DNA of 26,467 nt, taken from contig CAZIUF010000012.1 in the NCBI GenBank assembly GCA_964542665.1, positions 1 through 26,467 of the forward strand. The letters are read 5' to 3'. Shown here in pieces: positions 12,574 to 19,832 of the stretch. Below the pieces are notes generated by a model. It was not told the origin of the DNA. It did no database searches and was given only the letters and a program-made list of their open reading frames with translations. Within the stretch, counting starts at the first letter, position 1; every line of letters starts with the position of its first letter. The translations under genes and the position numbers were made by a program. This DNA is from JAGOLU01 sp964542665. GTDB lineage: Bacteria; Patescibacteriota; Microgenomatia; UBA1406; GWC2-37-13.

Positions 12574-13926
12574 ATGTCACACTCTCAATCTGCCCAATCG
12601 GGCGCTCAACCCCTCACTAGAACTCTTGCTCGCGAGCTCAAGGATCATGTAGACCAAAAAGCTATGGTTTATGGTTGGCTGCACAAAAAGCGCCTCATGG
12701 GTGGGATGGCCTTCATCCTCATCCGTGATCGATCTGGAGTGTCCCAAGTGCTCATCGAGGATAAAGCTGAGCAAGAAAAGATTGCCTCAGTCCAGATCGG
12801 CTCCATCGTACGGATTGTTGGTCAGGTAGTATCAGAGCCTCGAGCTCCAGGCGGAGTCGAGATCCATGAGCCTGCCGTAGAGGTGACCAATCCTATCCAT
12901 GAAGTCTCCCCTATCGAGCTTGACAAAGATATCTCTCATCGCCCAGACAACCTCGAGACTTTGTTTGAAAATAAGGTCGTTGCAGTGCGCAACCTCAAGG
13001 AGAGGTCAATCTTCAAGATCCGCAGTGAGCTCAATAGATATATCAGACAGTTTCTCCACGAGCAAGACTTTACCGAGATCCAGACACCCAAACTCCTTGC
13101 AGGAGCGACAGAGGGTGGAGCCGAGGTCTTCAAAGTCAGCTATTTTGAGCGTGAGGCTGTGTTAGCCCAGAGCCCACAGTTTTATAAGCAGATCATGGCA
13201 GGGTCATTTGAGCGAGTATTTGAGATAGGACCAACCTTTCGAGCAGAGCCTAGTATGACTTCTCGTCATATGAGCGAGATCACGATGCTCGATATCGAGA
13301 TGGCTTTCATCGAAAAGCATGAGGACGTCCTCCAGTTCACGGAAAAACTCCTCTACAACATCCTCACTCGAGTCTATGCCGAACACGCTGACACACTGAA
13401 GTTGCTCAAGGCTCCTGACTTGGTCATCAAACCCAATTTCCCTCGCTATGCAGTCGATCAAATCCACGAGATGTACACCAAAGCCACCGGCGAGAGCACG
13501 ATCGGTGAAAAAGACATGCGCCCTGATGAAGAGCGTTGGATCGTCGAGTATGCAAAGGAACATGACGGATGTGAGCTCGTATTTGTGACTGAGTTTCCTG
13601 TTGAGGCGATGAAGTTTTATCACATGGTCAACCCTGACAAACCAAACAAAGTCCTGTGGGCTGACTTGCTCTTCCGTGGACTCGAAATCGCCACCTGTCC
13701 GATGCGAGAGCATCGATATGAAAAACTGATGGAACAGATGAAAAAAGCTGGTCTCGATATCAGTCATCCAGGGTACAAGTACTATCTCCAAGCATTCAAA
13801 TATGGGATGCCTCCACATGGAGGATTTGGATTTGGGATAGATCGACTCGTCCAAAAAGTACTGGGGCTAGCCAATGTCAAAGAAGCAACGCTTTTCCCCC
13901 GAGATATGAACCGCCTGACACCATGA
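12574..13926 (+). CDS. aspS: Aspartyl-tRNA synthetase, archaeal-type, probably non-discriminating
   Basis: A 450-residue class II synthetase of the compact archaeal type, without the GAD insertion of bacterial AspRS. The N-terminal OB anticodon-binding domain covers about 15-105. The catalytic core has LAGATEGGAEVFKV (175-188), motif 2 FRAEPSMTSRHMSEI (222-236) and motif 3 GGFGFGIDRL (416-425). GWLH puts His (H37) where discriminating archaeal enzymes have a Trp, and RAPGGVE puts Pro (P92) near a second specificity position. Both are features of non-discriminating AspRS, which also charges tRNA-Asn for amidation by GatCAB. It is followed 7 bp later by a GNAT gene. Confidence 0.9.
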   Translation: MSHSQSAQSGAQPLTRTLARELKDHVDQKAMVYGWLHKKRLMGGMAFILIRDRSGVSQVLIEDKAEQEKIASVQIGSIVRIVGQVVSEPRAPGGVEIHEPAVEVTNPIHEVSPIELDKDISHRPDNLETLFENKVVAVRNLKERSIFKIRSELNRYIRQFLHEQDFTEIQTPKLLAGATEGGAEVFKVSYFEREAVLAQSPQFYKQIMAGSFERVFEIGPTFRAEPSMTSRHMSEITMLDIEMAFIEKHEDVLQFTEKLLYNILTRVYAEHADTLKLLKAPDLVIKPNFPRYAVDQIHEMYTKATGESTIGEKDMRPDEERWIVEYAKEHDGCELVFVTEFPVEAMKFYHMVNPDKPNKVLWADLLFRGLEIATCPMREHRYEKLMEQMKKAGLDISHPGYKYYLQAFKYGMPPHGGFGFGIDRLVQKVLGLANVKEATLFPRDMNRLTP

Positions 13927-13933
13927 AGCATCT

Positions 13934-14479
13934 ATGATCACACGCAAAACAAAGTCAGGGAAAGAAGTTACCATCCGCCCCCCAACCTGGGGTGATGTGC
14001 AGATTGATCTCCAGTACATCAACACACTTTCTCGAGAGGATACCTATATCACCTTTAGTGGTGAACAGCTGACCTACTCCCAAGAGGAAAAATATGTCAA
14101 AGACTGTATCGACAAAATCTCCAAAGGGGACATGGTCAAGCTCATGTGCTTCGTCGATGGTGAGCTTGCAGGAGTCTGTGACGCAGTACGTGACGTCCAG
14201 TACCGCACTCGACAAAAACACTGTGCAACTATTGGTCTGACTGTGGCTCAAAAATATCGAGGACTCGGGATAGGTGAGCTTTTGCTCAGAGAGTGTATCC
14301 GCGAAGCAAAGGAAAAGCTCATCGGAGTCACCATCCTGCATTTGAGTGCCTATGGTCCAAATGTCGTTGCACAGAACTTATACAAGAAAGTTGGCTTTAT
14401 CGAACACTCCCGTCTACCCAAAGGGGTATACTACAAAGGTGAGTACCATGATCACATTGGTATGCATATGCATTTATGA
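13934..14479 (+). CDS. GNAT-family N-acetyltransferase
   Basis: A 181-residue GNAT protein that would transfer an acetyl group from acetyl-CoA. The acetyl-CoA loop (motif A) is VAQKYRGLGIGELLLRE (104-120, R109-G-L-G-I-G114). The C-terminal part VAQNLYKKVGFIEHSRLPKG shows motif B with the usual NLYxKxGF. The substrate cannot be read from sequence; protein N-termini, small amines or antibiotics are all possible. The gene starts 7 bp after aspS and overlaps the DUF1232 gene by 4 bp (ATGA), which suggests one transcript. Confidence 0.88.
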   Translation: MITRKTKSGKEVTIRPPTWGDVQIDLQYINTLSREDTYITFSGEQLTYSQEEKYVKDCIDKISKGDMVKLMCFVDGELAGVCDAVRDVQYRTRQKHCATIGLTVAQKYRGLGIGELLLRECIREAKEKLIGVTILHLSAYGPNVVAQNLYKKVGFIEHSRLPKGVYYKGEYHDHIGMHMHL

Positions 14480-14748
14480 CAGATCTCATCCCCCATAAAC
14501 CAAACCTTTCTGAGCGAGCACGCACCACGATCCGTGAAGCATGGGATCTTTTTAGAAATCCCCAATTATCGCTTTTGTACAAGCTGATTCCCATTGCCGC
14601 CCTCATCTACATCATCACTCCAGTGGACGTCATCCCTGAGATATCGTTTCCTTTTGTTGGGTATGTGGATGATGTGACTGTTTTCATCACCTCACTCAAT
14701 ATATTCTTATTTCTTGCAAAAAGGTCTCAACAAAAAAATAATTCATAG
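14476..14748 (+). CDS. DUF1232 small membrane protein
   Basis: A 90-residue protein with the DUF1232 signature: YKLIPIAALIYIITPVDVIP, then GYVDDVTVF. These form one or two membrane-embedded helices with the conserved P-D-x-I-P and DD motifs. The family is widespread and of unknown function. It overlaps the acetyltransferase gene by 4 bp, so translation is likely coupled. A heptanucleotide repeat array begins 10 bp after its stop. Confidence 0.88.
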   Translation: MTDLIPHKPNLSERARTTIREAWDLFRNPQLSLLYKLIPIAALIYIITPVDVIPEISFPFVGYVDDVTVFITSLNIFLFLAKRSQQKNNS

Positions 14749-14757
14749 CCTAGCTTT

Positions 14758-14855
14758 TAGTATTTAGAGTTTAGTATTTAGTATTTAGTATTTAGTATTT
14801 AGTGTTTAGTGTTTAGTATTTCGAGTTTAGCATTTAGTTTTTAGAGTTTAGTTTT
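14758..14855 (+). repeat. Heptanucleotide tandem array, 14 units
   Basis: Fourteen consecutive 7-nt units in perfect register with consensus TAGTATT (variants TAGAGTT, TAGTGTT, TCGAGTT, TAGCATT, TAGTTTT). It fills the gap between the DUF1232 and S51 genes almost completely. It resembles the short tandemly repeated (STRR) heptamers of cyanobacteria in design, not in sequence. Confidence 0.9.
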
Positions 14856-14863
14856 TAATTCAG

Positions 14864-15493
14864 ATGCTTCGTCTTTTCCTCGCCTCCGACATCAGCACGA
14901 CTTTCCCTCTTGCTTTGAAAGAGTTTGATATCGATCCGCTCGTGACTCCCACGGTTTATATCCCAACCGCAGGCAACTGCGATACACCTCCTCGCACCGT
15001 GCAGGAACGGGGAAGTTATCAATGTCTCCTTGCAGCACACATCAATCCGCTTGTGATCAAGCTTGAGGAAGAAACCGTGTATACACTCCCACAAAAACTT
15101 GCGTCAGTCAAACTTGTTGTGGTAGGCGGAGGAAATAGTTTCTTTCTCCTCCATCATATGCAACGCACCCAGTTTGGGACATTTTTGAAATCTTTCTTTG
15201 ATCGTGGAGGTATATATGTAGGTTCCTCAGCCGGGAGCTGTGTCTGTACGCCTGATATCGCGTATGTGAGTGACTATGATGATCCTCACCTGGCTCCTGA
15301 TTTGAGCAGCACCGCAGGACTTGATCTCGTTGATGTCCAGATATATCCTCATTGCATCGAGGATCGATATGCCGAAGGCTACACAGATGTAAATATTCGG
15401 AAAATGCTTACCAATAGCGCAAAAAAGATCATCCTCCGCGACCATCAAGCCCTCGTTGTAAAAGATGAAATGTACAAGATAGTAGAATCATAA
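14864..15493 (+). CDS. Peptidase S51 family (dipeptidase E / cyanophycinase-like)
   Basis: A 209-residue protein of the S51 fold. VVVGGGNSFFLL (86-97) is the glycine-rich motif, and YVGSSAGSCV (118-127) holds the nucleophile (S122 in GxSAG). DVQIYPHC (157-164) supplies the probable catalytic His (H163). Family members cleave Asp-X dipeptides or isoaspartyl bonds; the precise substrate is not evident. There is no signal peptide, so it is cytoplasmic. No Shine-Dalgarno is seen, and the repeat array ends 8 bp before the ATG. Length is close to E. coli PepE (229 residues). Confidence 0.85.
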   Translation: MLRLFLASDISTTFPLALKEFDIDPLVTPTVYIPTAGNCDTPPRTVQERGSYQCLLAAHINPLVIKLEEETVYTLPQKLASVKLVVVGGGNSFFLLHHMQRTQFGTFLKSFFDRGGIYVGSSAGSCVCTPDIAYVSDYDDPHLAPDLSSTAGLDLVDVQIYPHCIEDRYAEGYTDVNIRKMLTNSAKKIILRDHQALVVKDEMYKIVES

Positions 15494-15534
15494 ATATCAT
15501 AAGTACTAAGCAAAGGTAGCCTCTCTAGAACTTG

Positions 15535-15615
15535 ATGGTGTATATGAATTTTTTTGAGTCATCTCTGTCTGAGCGAAGCGAGTTAGATGACGAATGAAAA
15601 ATTTATATACACCAT
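15535..15615. repeat. 81-bp imperfect palindrome
   Basis: Arms ATGGTGTATAT (15535-15545) and ATATACACCAT (15605-15615) continue inward through AATTTTT/AAAAATT and GTCATCT/AGATGAC, around a GAGCGAAGCGAG core. It lies between the S51 and carboxypeptidase genes. It could be a miniature mobile element or a terminator; no transposase is near. Confidence 0.7.
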
Positions 15616-15659
15616 AATCTCTGCTTTCAATTCTTCACTTTCAACTATCTGTCTTCTTC

Positions 15660-15668
15660 TGCTACACT
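15660..15668 (+). promoter_or_regulatory. Promoter of the carboxypeptidase gene, leaderless
   Basis: TGC-TACACT, an extended -10 ending 10 nt before the ATG at 15679. There is no Shine-Dalgarno and the -35 is poor. Confidence 0.5.
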
Positions 15669-15678
15669 GCACTCCTAG

Positions 15679-16581
15679 ATGAAACTCCGTCATATTGCCA
15701 TCTTTGGTGTCGTTGCATTGATGTGTTTGTTCTATCCTGGAGATCATTACCTACTGAGTCGTGCACACACCTATGAGGCTCCAATCGTCACTACAGTCAC
15801 TTCGCACTCTGTGCCATTTGTCAGACCCGAGGTCACTCCACCGGTCCTTAGCGCTGAGGGAGTATATGTTGTAGATATTCCTTCATGGACCCCAGTGCTG
15901 TCAAAGAATATCAACCTATCACTATACCCCGCATCCACTGCCAAGATGGTGACGGCGCTTACCGTACGCAAACATTTTGCAGTCGATGATATCATCACGG
16001 TGAAAACGGCGACAGATGAGGGACAGATCATGGATCTCCAACCAGGAGAGCGACTAACAGTAGAAAATCTTCTCTATGGTATGCTTGTCCAATCAGCAAA
16101 CGACGCTGCATTTGCATTTGCTGATCATAGTGGTGGACTGTCTCAATGGATGTCACAAATCAATGAAACAGCCCAAACTCTCGGTATGCGAGACTCGTAT
16201 TTCACCAATCCAGCAGGACTGGATGAGCCAGACATGCGGACTACCCCACGTGATCTCGCCTTTGCTGCACGTGCGCTCGTCCAGGACAAATATCTCAAAC
16301 GCATGGTGTCAACCAAGTCCATTACTATCCTTGATGAGGACTATCGCTACACCCATGAGCTCACCAATGTCAACCAACTACTAGGAGTCATCGAAGGGTT
16401 GGGTGGTGTGAAGACGGGATTCACCGAAGCTGCAGGACAAAATCTCGTCAGTTACTATCATCAGCCAGGGACGGATCACGAGTACATCGTCGTCGTGATG
16501 AAAAGCAAAGACCGTTTTAAAGATACGCAAGACATCGTCACATGGCTGACTTCAGGAGTCGAATACGTAGAAACGAAGTAG
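15679..16581 (+). CDS. D-alanyl-D-alanine carboxypeptidase (peptidase S11)
   Basis: A 300-residue low-molecular-weight penicillin-binding protein that trims the terminal D-Ala of peptidoglycan stem peptides. A signal anchor lies at residues 5-19. All three active-site motifs are intact: S86-T-A-K89, S139-A-N141 and K245-T-G247 (GGVKTGFT). The C-terminal PBP5 beta domain of longer homologues is missing; the protein ends soon after the catalytic domain. It indicates that this organism keeps a peptidoglycan wall. The gene runs convergent to the membrane protein at 16722, with repeat DNA between them. Confidence 0.92.
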   Translation: MKLRHIAIFGVVALMCLFYPGDHYLLSRAHTYEAPIVTTVTSHSVPFVRPEVTPPVLSAEGVYVVDIPSWTPVLSKNINLSLYPASTAKMVTALTVRKHFAVDDIITVKTATDEGQIMDLQPGERLTVENLLYGMLVQSANDAAFAFADHSGGLSQWMSQINETAQTLGMRDSYFTNPAGLDEPDMRTTPRDLAFAARALVQDKYLKRMVSTKSITILDEDYRYTHELTNVNQLLGVIEGLGGVKTGFTEAAGQNLVSYYHQPGTDHEYIVVVMKSKDRFKDTQDIVTWLTSGVEYVETK

Positions 16582-16585
16582 AAAT

Positions 16586-16718
16586 GTAAAGTGTACAGTG
16601 TAAAAGGTACAATGAACTGAACTCCAAAAAGAAAAGGTCTAGTTTGTTGTTCTTCGTTCTACGTTCTACGTTTTAAGTTTTACACTTCGTTTGTTCTCCG
16701 TTTTACGTTCTACATTAT
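16586..16718. repeat. Opposed heptanucleotide arrays between convergent genes
   Basis: The left part (16586-16613) has GTAAAGT, GTACAGT, GTAAAAG, GTACAAT. The right part (16653-16687) has TTCGTTC, TACGTTC, TACGTTT, TAAGTTT, TACACTT, then further drifted units. The right units are roughly the reverse complement of the left type, so the two arrays face each other. Confidence 0.7.
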
Positions 16719-16721
16719 TTT

Positions 16722-17819
16722 TTACGGTTGTGTCGTTCCCGTGAGTGTAGCGCGTGGCTCAAGCCACTCATCTGCGATCGCAGGTACATATGCCACAAAG
16801 TCCTGATTGTCGGTGAACACGAAATAGGGCTGGAGGTATTCTGTATATGCATCGGGCTCCACATATGCAACGGCGATACGAGTGATACTGACTGTCGAGC
16901 CCTTGTCTCGCATCCCACTAACTATGACGCTCTGTCCTTTTAAGAGTTCATCATATGCTTGCACGCTCGTCTTGAGGGGATATATGGATGACTCAGATAG
17001 AGATGTCTCAAAATAGTTCACTTGGGCTTTTACCACAGCGTCCTTTGCTCCGGGTATAAACAGAATGAAATGGGGAGAAGTGTAATAAGACTGGGTATGT
17101 ACATCCATTTCATTTATTTTCTCTGGGAAGAAGTCTACCTCTATCATATTGGCCACTGCAGAAGATGTGGCTATTTTCACTTGCTTACTCTGCTCATCAT
17201 ACTGATGATAAATGAGTTTCCGACTCCCACGCGAAAGTGCGTCTGGATAACGCCCAAGACCTGTCATGATCGTCACTGCTTTTTGCAAAAGTTGGTCCTC
17301 TGATTGTGGTTGCTGATTGGCAAGCGATACTTCGCTGAGAGCTTTCTGCAAGTCAGCGTCGAAGTCGTGGGTGTACGAATAGTTAAATGTTGAGATATCC
17401 ATCGTCAGTCGCCTGACTGCATCTACGAATGTGACTGTATATCCGTCAACTTTGCTTTTCACTTCATCTGAAAATCCGAAGGTCCGTGCTGTCAATCGTG
17501 CTTTTTCTGTCGATCCAAAAGAAGGTGTTCGCAGAGGTTTGAAGTACACCCGTGCCTCACGTGTTGCCTCATCAGGAACACCTGAGAAGGTATCGAGGCT
17601 ATATCTTAGTTCAGTTGATGGGGATTGGGTGACGAATTTTGGACGTTGAAGCACTCCATATGCTGGCATGGTATAGACGACTGGTGCAGGTGGACGATTT
17701 TGTGCGACTATCAGTATCAGGATGCGAATCAGGATATATATAATGGCCATGAAAAGCAGGCTGATTCCGGCAATCGGCAATAATCGCCTCACCTGGTAGG
17801 ACAACTCTGAAAGTGACAT
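16722..17819 (-). CDS. Single-pass membrane protein of unknown function
   Basis: A 365-residue protein with one strong transmembrane helix at about residues 13-39 after a short basic N-terminus, and a long C-terminal domain predicted outside. The last 50 residues (AYVEPDAYTEYLQPYFVFTD) resemble the ending of YycI/PepSY-like extracytoplasmic regulatory domains, but this is an impression, not an assignment. I name no family. The ATG at 17819 is supported by an extended -10 box 6 nt upstream. It is convergent with the carboxypeptidase gene. Confidence 0.75.
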   Translation of the reverse strand: MSLSELSYQVRRLLPIAGISLLFMAIIYILIRILILIVAQNRPPAPVVYTMPAYGVLQRPKFVTQSPSTELRYSLDTFSGVPDEATREARVYFKPLRTPSFGSTEKARLTARTFGFSDEVKSKVDGYTVTFVDAVRRLTMDISTFNYSYTHDFDADLQKALSEVSLANQQPQSEDQLLQKAVTIMTGLGRYPDALSRGSRKLIYHQYDEQSKQVKIATSSAVANMIEVDFFPEKINEMDVHTQSYYTSPHFILFIPGAKDAVVKAQVNYFETSLSESSIYPLKTSVQAYDELLKGQSVIVSGMRDKGSTVSITRIAVAYVEPDAYTEYLQPYFVFTDNQDFVAYVPAIADEWLEPRATLTGTTQP

Positions 17820-17825
17820 GATATA

Positions 17826-17834
17826 ATCTTAGCA
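17826..17834 (-). promoter_or_regulatory. Promoter of the 365-aa membrane protein gene, leaderless
   Basis: On the minus strand TGC-TAAGAT ends 6 nt before the ATG at 17819, so transcription should start at the start codon. Confidence 0.55.
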
Positions 17835-17893
17835 TATTCCACACGGGTAAATAGGCTCGAATGTGATCGTATTGTTTTACGTGCTTGAATATA

Positions 17894-17979
17894 CCAGAGG
17901 TGCCGGAGTGGCCAATCGGAACAGACTGTAAATCTGTCGTCTCACGACTACGAAGGTTCGAATCCTTCCCTCTGGACCA
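17894..17979 (+). tRNA. tRNA-Tyr (anticodon GTA), CCA encoded
   Basis: An 86-nt class II tRNA. Acceptor arms CCAGAGG and CCTCTGG pair fully, followed by discriminator A and an encoded CCA. The anticodon loop is CTGTAAA on an ACAGA/TCTGT stem, giving anticodon GTA (Tyr). A long variable arm (CGT...ACG) fits bacterial tRNA-Tyr. The T arm is GAAGG-TTCGAAT-CCTTC. No intron. Confidence 0.96.
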
Positions 17980-18011
17980 TGTAGTAGATCAGCGAGCTGA
18001 TCACTACATGG
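17977..18011 (+). terminator. Hairpin starting in the tRNA-Tyr CCA tail
   Basis: CCATGTAGTaGATCAGC and GCTGATCACTACATGG pair over 16 bp with a single bulged A and a 2-nt spacer. The first three bases are the encoded CCA of the tRNA. There is no T-tract. Confidence 0.6.
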
Positions 18012-18040
18012 CCATGAAGTGAACTTGTTCTACTTCATGG
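18012..18040 (+). repeat. Second hairpin after tRNA-Tyr
   Basis: CCATGAAGT and ACTTCATGG form a perfect 9-bp stem with an 11-nt loop, directly next to the first hairpin. The stem ends are alike (CCATG.AGT), suggesting related elements. Confidence 0.6.
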
Positions 18041-18078
18041 CTGTGTGTAGATGTCTCTTTTAGAGTCAATGAGTCAAA

Positions 18079-18417
18079 ATGAAGAAGCTTCAATACTGCG
18101 TCTACGTATTACTCAGTCAAAAAGATAATCAGTTCTATATTGGCTACACGACGAATCTACACGAAAGACTGACTTCGCATATTACGGGGAATTCTAAAGC
18201 TACTGCGCCCCGTCTCCCATTTACTTTGATCTTTTGTGAATATTATTTATCCAAGCACGACGCAACTCGCAGAGAAAAGTATTTTAAAACTACAGTCGGC
18301 AAGAAAGTATTGAGGTTGATGCTGCAGGACTCACTAAAAGAAGCTCATCAGCAATCGTACGTTGAGATAGGTCACGATGAGGCCCGTGACGACCAATATG
18401 GTATTGAGAAAACGTGA
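18079..18417 (+). CDS. GIY-YIG nuclease-domain protein (UPF0213-like)
   Basis: A 112-residue protein with a complete GIY-YIG core: YVLLS (9-13), FYIGYT (19-24), the catalytic Arg in NLHERL (R30) and the Glu in ATRREKYFK (E66). Such short single-domain proteins are common in bacteria, with unproven DNA-repair or nuclease roles. The C-terminal 30 residues lie beyond the usual domain end, and their codons overlap the 3' end of the convergent NRAMP gene by 84 bp. No Shine-Dalgarno is visible. It sits near a tRNA, but there is no intron or integrase to suggest a homing element. Confidence 0.85.
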   Translation: MKKLQYCVYVLLSQKDNQFYIGYTTNLHERLTSHITGNSKATAPRLPFTLIFCEYYLSKHDATRREKYFKTTVGKKVLRLMLQDSLKEAHQQSYVEIGHDEARDDQYGIEKT

Positions 18418-19593
18418 ATTTGAATATTCTCCCATCACTTTTCGTGATGAAGTCAAATAGATCTGTAGAAAGATGGTAAATGGCAACTGGATGCTCAGCA
18501 CCATCTGTGAAATGATAAGGACACGGAAAGGATCACTAATTATGAAAATGATGAGAACAGCTACAAACAGTGATATGCCGATACCCCATCGACTTTGATT
18601 GTCCTTGATGCTGTATGGCTTATTGTAGAAGCCTGAAAATATACATCCTCCAGCTATACCCGAAGTGATACTCGAGGCGATACCCGAAAACAACAAACCT
18701 ACAGCAAATATAATGGCTGCAAAGTTTCCGAGAAGTGGCTTGAGGAGAACATCTGCCTGTTGTAGTTGAGTCACTGGAGTCCGAGTATGGAAGAATGTTC
18801 CTGCTGCCATGAGGATGATAGCGCTATTGATAGCCCACCCAACTACCATTGAAAATAACGTATCGACGAACTCGTATTTCAACTGTTTTTTGATGACTGA
18901 CTTATTTTTGAGCTGCCACTGACGACTCTGGATGATCTCGCTATGAAGAAATAAGTTGTGAGGCATCACCACTGCACCCAACACACTCATGACGATGATC
19001 ATGGAGCCATTGGGGATCACTGGCACAACCCATCCCTGTATAGCTTGCGCCCAATCGACATGAATCAAGGTTAGCTCGTAGATAAAAGCTAAGCCGATTA
19101 TAGAGACAAATCCAATGATATATTTTTCTAATCTACGATATGAATTGCTGAGCAGCAACCAGATAACTACTGCGAATATGATGACGCTTCCTATTTTTAT
19201 AGGAATATGAAAAAGCATATTCAAAGCTATAGCTCCACCGAGAATCTCAGCTAAAGAAGTCGATACAGAAGCGATCATAGCTGTCGAAAGAACAGACCGT
19301 GACAACCATTTCGGAGTATAAACAGTTGCAGCTTCAGACAGACAAAGACCTGTCGCGATTCCAAGGCGAGCTACATTGTGTTGTAGGATGATGAGCATAA
19401 GTGTGCTCAGCGTAATCATCCACAACAATACATAGCCGTAATTTGAGCCTGCCGCGATGTTGGATGCCCAATTACCAGGGTCGATGAAACCAATGGTCAC
19501 GAGCAACCCTGGACCGATGTATTTGAGTACTTCAAGAGCTCCAAAATCAGCATGCGTTGCTTTGTGTATATGTCGGCTAATGAATTTGTTCAT
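18334..19593 (-). CDS. mntH: NRAMP-family Mn2+/Fe2+ transporter
   Basis: A 419-residue NRAMP protein with 11 predicted membrane helices, importing divalent metals (usually Mn2+) with protons. Metal-site residues are intact: DPGN in TM1 (38-41; D38, N41) and A207-V-V-M210-P-H-N in TM6, whose Met gives transition-metal selectivity. The start at 19593 is chosen for the strong Shine-Dalgarno GAGGAGAG just upstream; a TTG at 19617 would add eight residues that include this sequence. The 3' end overlaps the convergent GIY-YIG gene. The gene symbol is by family similarity. Confidence 0.92.
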   Translation of the reverse strand: MNKFISRHIHKATHADFGALEVLKYIGPGLLVTIGFIDPGNWASNIAAGSNYGYVLLWMITLSTLMLIILQHNVARLGIATGLCLSEAATVYTPKWLSRSVLSTAMIASVSTSLAEILGGAIALNMLFHIPIKIGSVIIFAVVIWLLLSNSYRRLEKYIIGFVSIIGLAFIYELTLIHVDWAQAIQGWVVPVIPNGSMIIVMSVLGAVVMPHNLFLHSEIIQSRQWQLKNKSVIKKQLKYEFVDTLFSMVVGWAINSAIILMAAGTFFHTRTPVTQLQQADVLLKPLLGNFAAIIFAVGLLFSGIASSITSGIAGGCIFSGFYNKPYSIKDNQSRWGIGISLFVAVLIIFIISDPFRVLIISQMVLSIQLPFTIFLQIYLTSSRKVMGEYSNSRFLNTILVVTGLIVTYLNVRLLMSFF

Positions 19594-19653
19594 GTTCTCT
19601 CCTCTTTCATCATACAACTAAATGCATGATTAGTTTAGTATTCAGGTACCAAT

Positions 19654-19681
19654 ATTTTATCACATAAACAGGTTGTTGTAA
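19654..19681 (-). promoter_or_regulatory. Candidate NRAMP gene promoter
   Basis: Minus strand: -35-like TTACAA (19681-19676), 16-bp spacer, -10 TAAAAT (19659-19654). The leader would be about 55 nt and contains ACTAAA...TTTAGT, a perfect 6-bp inverted repeat that could be an operator. Confidence 0.45.
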
Positions 19682-19810
19682 CAATCTAATCATAGATATG
19701 CCCCAGACGACTCAAGGCGCGACCTTCAGATATATTCGGATGTCGTGCGTGGGCCATAGAGAGAGGTGATTCTGTATGCCAACTTTGCTCATGCAGAACT
19801 GGGACGCAAG

Positions 19811-19830
19811 CAGGTACCGACTGGTACCTG
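19811..19830 (-). terminator. Hairpin after the secreted-protein gene
   Basis: CAGGTACC-gact-GGTACCTG, a perfect 8-bp stem starting 2 bp after the minus-strand stop. It has no T-tract. CAGGTACC occurs again at 19643-19650 near the NRAMP promoter. The rest of 19633-19810 shows no ORF I can support. Confidence 0.5.
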
Positions 19831-19832
19831 TC

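Noticed and set aside
13204..13854. 216-aa open frame antisense to aspS
   Set aside because: Opposite the conserved catalytic core of AspRS, with no promoter or Shine-Dalgarno and no domain.
14758..14855. CRISPR array
   Set aside because: Units are 7 nt long with no spacers, and no cas gene is near.
17894..18417. Homing endonuclease or integration site at tRNA-Tyr (GIY-YIG gene nearby)
   Set aside because: The tRNA has no intron, there is no integrase, and no second copy of the tRNA 3' end was seen.
19594..19832. Mn2+ riboswitch (yybP-ykoY) ahead of the NRAMP gene
   Set aside because: I could not find the conserved yybP-ykoY loops, and the likely start of transcription leaves a leader of only about 55 nt.
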